Virus record (IMG/VR): IMGVR_UViG_3300020220_000233
Coordinates: 1-29,681 of that record
Strand: one strand, 5' to 3'
Length of the DNA stretch: 29,681 bases
Source: a virus
Every line of letters starts with the position of its first letter. The stretch's first letter is position 1. Position numbers and translations under genes: made by a program. Of this stretch, positions 1 to 6,016 are shown piece after piece. The notes under the pieces are model-generated. The model searched no databases, had not been told where the DNA came from, and was given only the letters and a program-made list of their open reading frames with translations.

Positions 1-181
1 GATTAACAAAGGTTATAATAAAATCTGTAAACGTAGTAGCATGATAACTACGACGCATTTTTGCTTGCGCTGTGTACCCTGTCAAATTTAAAGGTGTTGT
101 ATTTTCTTCGTTGGTAATGTTAAAGGTGGCATCAAAATCCGTTCCTTTTTCCATTAGAAGATTTAAGGGGATTGCTGCCAT
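1..181 (-). CDS. Virion structural protein, N-terminal part (3' end outside window)
   Basis: This is a partial gene: the ATG is at 181 and the reading frame stays open to the window edge, giving about 60 residues that begin MAAIPLNLLMEKGTDF. The visible part is short beta-type sequence with an NLTGYTAQAKMR segment. From general knowledge, a protein with this MAAIPLNL...GTDF...NLTGYTA opening is common among structural genes of marine T4-like phages, but I cannot assign a position in the particle. It starts only a few bases after the TAA of the glycine-rich gene upstream. That gene's last codons supply a GAGG, but it is about 14 bases from the ATG, so translation may depend on coupling. The gene is cut by the window, not visibly broken. 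Confidence 0.7.
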   Translation of the reverse strand, partial: MAAIPLNLLMEKGTDFDATFNITNEENTTPLNLTGYTAQAKMRRSYHATTFTDFIITFVN

Positions 182-187
182 GATTTT

Positions 188-1075
188 TTATAGAACCTCC
201 ACGAAAATATGTCCATCACCATTATTGGCATCATTTGTATATACAAAATTGGTAATTCTTGAAGAATCATAGTAAGATGATCCTCCTCCACCACCGCCCC
301 CACCGTTGCCACAGTGAGAATTACCACCACCACCACCATAATATCCGCCTCCACCAGCTCCACCTTGTCCGCTATTAGATCCACATGAACCAGAATTTCC
401 TCCAGTATATCCAGAACCAGATGTAGTTCCCTCATTTTGTCCGTTCATGTTAAGTTGAGCAGCACCAGGACCAGATTGCGATCCTCCTTGAGCTCTTGTC
501 ATAGAACTAGCATTTTGTGTTCCTGTTCCTCCACTAGGATAACCACCAGCCATTGTATATGTTGAATCTTTTGGAGAACTGCTTGATGATCCAGCACCAG
601 CTCCTCCAATTAAAAGATAATTTGAACGATTTGCTTCATCTAATGGATTTGAATTTGATCCTCTCCACCAACCAGTAAATCCACCACCAGGAGCTCCATC
701 TTCATTCGCATATCCTCCACCAGGATATCCTCCAGATACCCCATTGGATCCACCATCTGCACCAGATTTTCCAACAACAAATTTATAAGTTCCTGCTGGC
801 GTTGCTACGTATGTTCCAGTAACATTTCCACCATATCCAGGAGGAGCTCCTGCCCCCCATTTGTTTGATCCTCTTGCTCCTTTGCAAGTAACTCTTAAAG
901 TTGGAGATCCCTGAACAGTGGCTTCATAAACTCCAGCTTGATTTAATGATGGAGATGTTAAAGTAAATGATTGACCGCTGACGTACAACACACCATTATA
1001 TAATATTCCTGACACTTGTTTTTTTGCCGATAATCCTCTAATACTTCCACCACCTATTGTTTGTAAAAATGGCAT
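188..1075 (-). CDS. Glycine-rich tail fibre tip / adhesin-like protein
   Basis: This 295-residue protein has an N-terminal non-glycine part (about residues 1-80, ending in a small beta domain with TLRVTCKGARG). A glycine-, serine- and asparagine-rich region follows to about residue 275, with runs such as GGGYANEDGAPGGGF and a nine-glycine tract near the C-terminus. It ends in an ordered GDGHIFVEVL strand. The layout resembles the Gly_rich family (ALK-type glycine-rich domain, PF12810) and recalls the glycine-rich receptor-binding region of T-even gp38 adhesins. Two cysteines sit inside the glycine-rich part. A strong Shine-Dalgarno (AGAGGA) lies seven bases before the ATG and overlaps the stop of the fibre gene upstream, which fixes the start. 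Inference: a distal receptor-contact protein of the fibre encoded just upstream, or an independent short fibre. The family call is by pattern only. Confidence 0.7.
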   Translation of the reverse strand: MPFLQTIGGGSIRGLSAKKQVSGILYNGVLYVSGQSFTLTSPSLNQAGVYEATVQGSPTLRVTCKGARGSNKWGAGAPPGYGGNVTGTYVATPAGTYKFVVGKSGADGGSNGVSGGYPGGGYANEDGAPGGGFTGWWRGSNSNPLDEANRSNYLLIGGAGAGSSSSSPKDSTYTMAGGYPSGGTGTQNASSMTRAQGGSQSGPGAAQLNMNGQNEGTTSGSGYTGGNSGSCGSNSGQGGAGGGGYYGGGGGNSHCGNGGGGGGGGSSYYDSSRITNFVYTNDANNGDGHIFVEVL

Positions 1076-1087
1076 TTTATTTTCCTC

Positions 1088-3679
1088 TTATGCAAATTTA
1101 CTTACTGAAGCTAAAACTGTCCAGGTATTATTAGCAGTTTTGATGACCGTATAAGTGTAAACATCAATAGCATTTTGACTTCCAGAAGTAGGTGCAGTTC
1201 CACCAGACCATTTTGGAGATACGCTAGAACCATCAACTTGGAAAGAATTATTATAATAAGCAGTTGATCCTTGGCTAGCCAAAATTACAAAGGTGATGGA
1301 ATCTCCAGTTGCAAGAATTGTATTCAATGCTGTTGTAGAATCACCTCTTGCATTTACAGTCCAGTTTCCACTAGCATTAGTCGTGAAATAATGTACTGCA
1401 TTTTCAGACAAATTAATAGTAGCAGGTGTAGATCCATTTAAAGCATCTGCTTTAACTGATGCTTTTTCAATGATTTCATTTGTAGTAATTCTTGAAGTTT
1501 CAATATTTCCAAATTGAACGGTAGCGTCAGTAAGAGTTAAGTCTCCACTTGATGCACCAGTAAATGTTCCAGTAGCAAATCTAATTTTATCTTCACTTTC
1601 ATCCCACCCAATGAACACATTATCTGAAGATCCTCTTTCAATAATCAGACCAGCATCACCAGATGGAGATCCAGTTGCTCCTGTTCCTAATTCTAAAAGT
1701 TTATCACTAATAGTAGTATTTGTAGTATTGATTGTGGTGGTAGTACCAGTTACGGTTAAATTGCCAGTGATTGTTAATGTTCCACCAGCAGGAGTGAATG
1801 AATTTTTATTATCAATATATGTTTTTACTGCCGCTTGTGTTGGAACTTTTGAATCGGTATTTTGAGATAAAGTTCCATCAGTTGAAAATTCATTTACAGA
1901 TGCACCAATCAATCCACCAAGAGAACCAAGTCTTAAGGATTGAAGACCAGTTAGATTAAACGCAGATGCATCAAGTGTAATCTGTCCAGTTGCTTGATCA
2001 ACTTTGAAATAATCACCAACATAAAAATTGCCAAGTTCATCAGTTGCAACATAATACACACGACCAGGATCAGTAGTATTAGTTACAATTTGATCTGCTT
2101 GTGATGGCGCCTGTGTGGGGTTTCCTGGCCAATTTGTTGTTGTAGAATCTCCTGTTCCAATTTGCAGAAAATCGTGTCCTGTTAGTCTAACAAGACTAAA
2201 TTCTTTTCTTACAAGAACGGTAGTTCCAGATCCTACAGGAGTTGCACGTGAGGTTGAAAATACTAATACATGATATGTAGTTACTCCAGCAGTGACAGAA
2301 CTTACTGTTTGAATCTGATATGCGTTACCATCAGTTGTTGCAAACTGCAGAGAATCACCAGCAGCTGCCGATGATGCAAAAGTTGTAACGAGGATTCTTC
2401 CAGACTGATTTGTTTCTACGTTTGCTGCTGCAAGAGTTGCTGTTGCTCCAGAAGAAGATCCAGTAACTATTTCGTTAGCTGCAAAAGTTCCGCTATTTTG
2501 TACGATATATAAAGTCTTTGGTTGTGCCTGAACATTAACAACACGAGCAGTTGCTCCAGACGTTCCACCAGTAATTGTTTCTCCTAATATAAACTCTGTA
2601 GTGAGAACATTCACATAGTTGAGCATCGTGCCTTGAACTGTTCCTTGATTTGGAGTTTCTGTGGCATCAAATCCAGCAGAATATACTCCGTATTCGCCAT
2701 AAGAATTACTTGAATTTAGTGATCTGATTTTAGATCCACCAGTTGCGGCATATCCAACTTGACAGTAATAAGTGAAACCAGAAATAACCTCAACGTTTGC
2801 ATTGTCTTTTGCCCAGATACCCAGTCCATCACTGTGAATTGCAGTATAGGTGTGGAATAACATACTGCGATTACCACTGCCATGCAATCCACCATCTACC
2901 AAAGCACCTGTTGCTCCAGCACCAAAAGAAGTTACATTATAAATGTACGGTGATTTATCTAAGATTGGACTTGCCGCACTAAGAGCAAAATAAACTCCCC
3001 CCAAGGTTCCTGCATCTGGATCAAAAGCAGGTGTTCCAGGAGTATATCCTCCCATTCCGTCAAGAACTACGTCTTGTATAATAGTTCCATTACTCAGACG
3101 GAATAATGTTGATTTTGTGTTTAATACAGAACCAGAAGAATCAAGACCAGTTCCTGGTTTAATGATTGTTGCACGGAGATTATCACCAACAACAGTTGTA
3201 AACGGAGGAAGAACAATCGGTAGTTGTACTTCAGTATATGTTCCAGCTTTTATAAAAATAACTGCTGGATTTACAATTGATGGTGTTCCAATATTCTGAG
3301 ATGCATATTTTAATGTTTTGAATGCTGTATCAATTGATCCTCCACGACCAGCAGCGTCTACACCATTTGTTGCAACATAGTATACATTAGTTGCACCACC
3401 AATAGCACCCCATGCAACATCTGTTCCATTGGACTTTAGAACTGCACCAGCAGCACCAATGTTTAACTTAGCAATTTGTCCAGTAGAGTCATAATATAAA
3501 ATATCTCCTCTAACACCGCTATTGATGTTTTCTCCTTGAAGATTCAATGCCGCGCCAGGACCAAAACTTTGAGTTCCACTAACAGTTAAAGCTCCAGTAA
3601 CTGCTAAGTTTTGAGAATCTGGAATTGTGACCGTCGTTCCAGTACGCGACTTAATATTGTCTACTCTTAATGTGGACAT
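1088..3679 (-). CDS. Large tail fibre with beta-helix (pectin-lyase-like) region
   Basis: This 863-residue fibre candidate opens with MSTLRVDNIKSRTG, a common fibre N-terminus, followed by LTVSGTQSF-type repeats. Residues about 95-330 look like a right-handed beta-helix, with VIFIKAGTYTEVQLPI, TTVVGDNLRATI and then short hydrophobic rungs rich in G and N. Residues about 358-422 hold two copies of an F-GE-x-VTGG-SGATA module. A repeat linker (VPTQAAVKTYIDNK) and a stretch of TGTTTTINTTNTT follow. The last about 140 residues closely resemble the C-terminus of the fibre at 4605-5816. An exact TATAAATA lies about 40 bases upstream of the ATG, so the gene probably starts a late transcript. A GGA ten bases before the ATG is a weak ribosome site. 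Role in host surface binding is inferred. No catalytic residues for glycan cleavage could be identified. Confidence 0.8.
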   Translation of the reverse strand: MSTLRVDNIKSRTGTTVTIPDSQNLAVTGALTVSGTQSFGPGAALNLQGENINSGVRGDILYYDSTGQIAKLNIGAAGAVLKSNGTDVAWGAIGGATNVYYVATNGVDAAGRGGSIDTAFKTLKYASQNIGTPSIVNPAVIFIKAGTYTEVQLPIVLPPFTTVVGDNLRATIIKPGTGLDSSGSVLNTKSTLFRLSNGTIIQDVVLDGMGGYTPGTPAFDPDAGTLGGVYFALSAASPILDKSPYIYNVTSFGAGATGALVDGGLHGSGNRSMLFHTYTAIHSDGLGIWAKDNANVEVISGFTYYCQVGYAATGGSKIRSLNSSNSYGEYGVYSAGFDATETPNQGTVQGTMLNYVNVLTTEFILGETITGGTSGATARVVNVQAQPKTLYIVQNSGTFAANEIVTGSSSGATATLAAANVETNQSGRILVTTFASSAAAGDSLQFATTDGNAYQIQTVSSVTAGVTTYHVLVFSTSRATPVGSGTTVLVRKEFSLVRLTGHDFLQIGTGDSTTTNWPGNPTQAPSQADQIVTNTTDPGRVYYVATDELGNFYVGDYFKVDQATGQITLDASAFNLTGLQSLRLGSLGGLIGASVNEFSTDGTLSQNTDSKVPTQAAVKTYIDNKNSFTPAGGTLTITGNLTVTGTTTTINTTNTTISDKLLELGTGATGSPSGDAGLIIERGSSDNVFIGWDESEDKIRFATGTFTGASSGDLTLTDATVQFGNIETSRITTNEIIEKASVKADALNGSTPATINLSENAVHYFTTNASGNWTVNARGDSTTALNTILATGDSITFVILASQGSTAYYNNSFQVDGSSVSPKWSGGTAPTSGSQNAIDVYTYTVIKTANNTWTVLASVSKFA

Positions 3680-3719
3680 GCTTTTTTATTCCGTAGATGG
3701 CAATACTTATTCCTTGGGT

Positions 3720-3727
3720 TATTTATA
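3720..3727 (-). promoter_or_regulatory. T4-type late promoter upstream of the beta-helix fibre
   Basis: Read on the minus strand this is TATAAATA, an exact match to the T4 late promoter core recognised by gp55-type sigma factors. It ends about 40 bases before the ATG at 3679, a normal late leader length. The site overlaps the TAA stop (3723-3725) of the 187-residue gene, so one sequence serves as stop codon and promoter core. Motif match and position are seen; activity is inferred. Confidence 0.7.
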
Positions 3728-4286
3728 CGATGAGAACTGCTTGGTCTCCAATAATAACTTCCACTCCGTTCTCAATATCAATTGGAACATCATTTTCATA
3801 TGCACTTGGCAAAATAATGTATCCAACTTTTTTATCACCAACTAACGATACATTTTGAGTAAAAGTTGTTCTAACATTATCAGCAAAATTTGTAAGTTTT
3901 GGTAGATTAGTTTGTTCAGTTGGATTTGAGAAGAAGAAATATTCTGTGGTATCAGTTAGAGCAAGAACACAATTGCTATCAACTGTAACTGTTATTCCAG
4001 ATTCAATATCAACAGTAGCATCTACGTGTGTATACACTTCGCCAAATTTGTTTGGTGAAGAAATTGTTCTATTTGTAGAAAACCCACCATAATAGAAGAA
4101 AACAATTTTATCTAATTGATCTGAAATTGCACCAACGTCTGCACCACCTACTTGTAGTCTGGCAACATTTAAGTCGGCAGTTCCAACATATGCAGCATGA
4201 ATATCTGCAGCAATCTCGTTAATCGCAACTCTTTGAAATTCAATAGTATTTGACGGATCAACGTATTTTAAATTTGTAGATGCCAT
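3723..4286 (-). CDS. Putative virion structural protein, 187 residues
   Basis: I do not recognise this protein family. It has 187 residues. The first 35 are helix-forming, with EFQRVAINEIAADIHAAY, and this resembles the QRQEINQIAVDLDSI segment at the start of the repeat fibre at 4605-5816. The rest is beta-rich, with VDIESGITVTVDSNCVLAL and near the end the related VPIDIENGVEVIIGDQAVLIV. Both recall a short "IE-x-G-V-x-V-x-x-G" turn common at the ends of phage fibre and collar proteins. The ATG lies about ten bases after the U-tract of a terminator for the upstream gene, and there is no clear promoter of its own, so it depends on read-through or an unseen start. No good Shine-Dalgarno is visible other than the purine stem of that hairpin. 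Its place between fibre genes suggests a small fibre or baseplate accessory part. Confidence 0.65.
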   Translation of the reverse strand: MASTNLKYVDPSNTIEFQRVAINEIAADIHAAYVGTADLNVARLQVGGADVGAISDQLDKIVFFYYGGFSTNRTISSPNKFGEVYTHVDATVDIESGITVTVDSNCVLALTDTTEYFFFSNPTEQTNLPKLTNFADNVRTTFTQNVSLVGDKKVGYIILPSAYENDVPIDIENGVEVIIGDQAVLIV

Positions 4287-4295
4287 ACTGGAAAT

Positions 4296-4325
4296 AAAAA
4301 CCCTCTCTAGTATTTAGAGAGGGTT
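4296..4325 (-). terminator. Rho-independent terminator after the small coiled-coil gene
   Basis: On the minus strand an 11-base stem, AACCCTCTCTA pairing with TAGAGAGGGTT around a five-base loop, is followed by TTTTTATTT. The perfect stem (positions 4299-4309 with 4315-4325) and the following T-run are the textbook layout for an intrinsic terminator working leftwards. It lies immediately after the stop of the gene at 4331-4549 and ten bases before the next ATG. Confidence 0.85.
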
Positions 4326-4330
4326 CAATC

Positions 4331-4549
4331 TTATTCTTCAGAGGCAGGTGTCGTAGGTCCAGGGAGACCATCCTGTGTCTCTACCTGCTCCTCGGTCTTT
4401 GGGGATAGAAGTTCTAGAGTTTCTAGTCCTCCTTGTAGTTTTATTTTATACTCTTTTAGTTTGGTAAGTTGCTCTTCTGTTTGAGCAATTTTTACATCGC
4501 AATCTTTAACTTGCTTTTCAAACTCAAGTCTTAGTGATGAAGGATCCAT
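4331..4549 (-). CDS. Small coiled-coil protein, unknown function
   Basis: From the ATG at 4549 this encodes 72 residues. A TTG three codons upstream could extend it to 75, but the ATG is preferred; neither has a clear ribosome site. Residues about 5-50 are strongly charged with heptad spacing (LEFEKQVKDCDVKIAQTEEQLTKLKEYKIKL), which predicts one long coiled coil. The tail is acidic and proline-rich (GLPGPTTPASEE) and probably disordered. An AATAAATA late-promoter-like site lies about 30 bases upstream and a strong terminator directly downstream, so this gene can be expressed alone. Possible roles are an assembly chaperone for fibres, or a small trimeric or dimeric spacer; T4 fibre genes have small coiled-coil chaperones (such as gp57A), but there is no recognisable identity here. 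Function is not known. Confidence 0.7.
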   Translation of the reverse strand: MDPSSLRLEFEKQVKDCDVKIAQTEEQLTKLKEYKIKLQGGLETLELLSPKTEEQVETQDGLPGPTTPASEE

Positions 4550-4578
4550 AATTATCAATTAAGAATGATGTCAATAGT

Positions 4579-4586
4579 ATTTATTG
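4579..4586 (-). promoter_or_regulatory. Possible late promoter (AATAAATA) for the small coiled-coil gene
   Basis: The minus strand reads AATAAATA, which fits the relaxed NATAAATA form of the T4-type late promoter. It lies in the 55-base gap between the repeat fibre and the small coiled-coil gene, about 30 bases upstream of the ATG at 4549. The placement in a real gap is the main support, because the seven-base core is expected by chance several times in DNA this AT-rich. Confidence 0.5.
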
Positions 4587-4604
4587 CCCTTTTAATTAAA
4601 CTTT

Positions 4605-5816
4605 TTATGTAAATTTATCCCGTGAAGCTAAAACTGTCCATTGTATTGTTGCATTATTGCCCGTTCTGATAATTGTATAAGTATAAACATCAATTGAGTT
4701 TGCATTTCCTCCAGGAAATGCAGTTCCACCAGACCATTTTGGTACTACCACACTATTATCAATTTTGAAAGTAGTATTACGATACGCAGTTGATCCTTGA
4801 GTCGCCAAAATTACAAAGGTGAGAGAATCACCAATTCCTATCAACTGTTGCAGAGTAGAAATTGAAGATGAGTTTCTTACATCAACAGTCCAGTCTCCAC
4901 TAGCATTAGTTGTATAATAATATACTGCATTATTTTGCAAGTAAACCGTAGCATCGTTTGAACCACTCAAAGAATCCGATTTAAGCAATGCGCTTTCAAT
5001 GACTCGGTTTGTATTAATGCTTGAGACATATAAAACTTTAGCAGATTTACTATAAGTAAATCCACTATCACCACTAAGTACGCCATTATCATTAAATTGA
5101 ACTTCAGTATTTAAACCACCAGCAGGCGCCCCAGCTGGGGCAGAATTTACCCACAAACCAGTTGAACTATTGTATGAAAGTACTTGTCCACTTGCAGGAG
5201 AAGTAATTGCTACATCATTTAGTGCATCAATAGAAAGGTTACTAATGCCAGTAATATAACCAGCATTAGCATGATTTCCCCAACTATATGCTGTATCCCA
5301 TTCAGAAATCTTAGTATTGTTTTGAACCCAATAACCAGCAGACGCATGATTTCCCCAACTATATGCAGTATCCCAATTTGTTTTGTTTGTATTTGTAATT
5401 GTTGCCGCAGGCGATGCAGCAAATATTGGGTCAATTTCTGTATATGAAGTTAAATATCCAACAGTACTATGATTCCCCCAACTATATGCAGTGTTCCAAT
5501 TACTAATTTCGGTGTTTGTAATATTTTTTGAGGGAGAAGCATTGAATATAGGATCAGTTTCTGTATAAGATGTTAAATATCCAGCATTAGCATGGTTGCC
5601 CCAACTGTATGCAGTGTCCCAATTAGAAATCTTAGTATTGTTTTGAACCCAATATCCAGCATTAGCATGATTTCCCCAACTATATGCTGTATCCCAATCA
5701 GATGCATTATAATTTACCAGCGTAGTATTGATGGAATCTAAATCAACAGCAATTTGATTAATTTCCTGTCTCTGCTGTTCAAATGTAAATTGCTTAGTGA
5801 CGTTCCTGAGTACCAT
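4605..5816 (-). CDS. Tail fibre with WGNH repeats
   Basis: This 403-residue protein begins with a helical segment (MVLRNVTKQFTFEQQRQEINQ, about residues 1-35). Five copies of the motif W(D/N)TAYSWGNH-xx-GY follow, starting at residues 41, 66, 108, 148 and 173, separated by two kinds of linker (WVQNNTKIS or LTSYTE-DPIF-ASP). Motifs of this W-TAYSWG-H-AGY type are widespread in phage tail fibres. After a linker with FNDNGVLSGDSGFTYS, the last about 140 residues match the C-terminal domain of the fibre at 1088-3679, including TNASG-WTV, ATQGSTAY, PKWSGGTA and WTVLAS. The start codon lies inside the previous gene (23-base overlap), with no clear Shine-Dalgarno, so translation is probably coupled. 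The shared end is likely the trimerisation or receptor-contact domain. Confidence that it is a fibre is high; the specific target is unknown. Confidence 0.8.
   Translation of the reverse strand: MVLRNVTKQFTFEQQRQEINQIAVDLDSINTTLVNYNASDWDTAYSWGNHANAGYWVQNNTKISNWDTAYSWGNHANAGYLTSYTETDPIFNASPSKNITNTEISNWNTAYSWGNHSTVGYLTSYTEIDPIFAASPAATITNTNKTNWDTAYSWGNHASAGYWVQNNTKISEWDTAYSWGNHANAGYITGISNLSIDALNDVAITSPASGQVLSYNSSTGLWVNSAPAGAPAGGLNTEVQFNDNGVLSGDSGFTYSKSAKVLYVSSINTNRVIESALLKSDSLSGSNDATVYLQNNAVYYYTTNASGDWTVDVRNSSSISTLQQLIGIGDSLTFVILATQGSTAYRNTTFKIDNSVVVPKWSGGTAFPGGNANSIDVYTYTIIRTGNNATIQWTVLASRDKFT
5252..5696 (-). repeat. Five tandem WGNH-type fibre repeats (coding)
   Basis: Five imperfect coding repeats share the plus-strand core ccccaactatatgc near 5279, 5354, 5475, 5591 and 5674. 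They encode W(D/N)TAYSWGNH-xx-GY. The spacing between motif starts is 25, 42, 40 and 25 residues, because two linker types alternate. High base identity between copies suggests recent duplication or recombination within the gene. Confidence 0.85.
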
Positions 5817-6015
5817 TTGATTGTATTAATTGACGTAATAGAAATTTGATCTCACTAATTTCATTTTTCATACAATCCAGTTCCTGTTCAAAATTACGAA
5901 ACTTATTCCTGGATCTTTTGTATTTTTCAAAAGCAGATCTGTCAGTATTTATGATTGCACCCGTATCAACGTCACGATACAGGTGGTCTTCATTTTTCAC
6001 TTTAATATGTTTCAT
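5794..6015 (-). CDS. Small conserved coiled-coil protein between DUF4815 gene and fibre
   Basis: This 73-residue protein has an N-terminal part with KHIKVKNEDHLYRDVDTGAIIN, then a basic helix (SAFEKYKRSRNKFRNFEQE) and a heptad-like C-terminal segment (LDCMKNEISEIKFLLRQLI). From general knowledge, short proteins of this type (MKHI...VRD--TGAIIN) are conserved at this position in marine T4-like phages and have no assigned function. The ATG comes one base after the TGA of the 2710-residue gene (TGATATG), so the two are almost certainly translationally coupled. Its own 3' end overlaps the start of the repeat fibre by 23 bases. Tight coupling to a baseplate-periphery gene and a fibre suggests a small linker or assembly factor. 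That role is inferred from context only. Confidence 0.75.
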   Translation of the reverse strand: MKHIKVKNEDHLYRDVDTGAIINTDRSAFEKYKRSRNKFRNFEQELDCMKNEISEIKFLLRQLIQSNGTQERH

Positions 6016-6016
6016 A

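Noticed and set aside
252-380. Short trinucleotide-like repeats (cca/acc runs) as a CRISPR or regulatory repeat
   Set aside because: They are simply glycine codons of the adhesin-like gene read on the opposite strand; no regular repeat-spacer spacing exists.
163-435. A 90-residue valine-rich minus-strand frame inside the glycine-rich gene
   Set aside because: It is the out-of-frame reading of glycine codon runs (GGT/GGA repeats give Val and Glu stretches) and has no ribosome site or sensible composition.
5946-5953. CATAAATA on the minus strand inside the 73-residue gene, a possible late promoter for the repeat fibre
   Set aside because: It fits only the relaxed core, lies inside a gene about 130 bases from the next start, and such seven-base matches are expected several times by chance in DNA this AT-rich.
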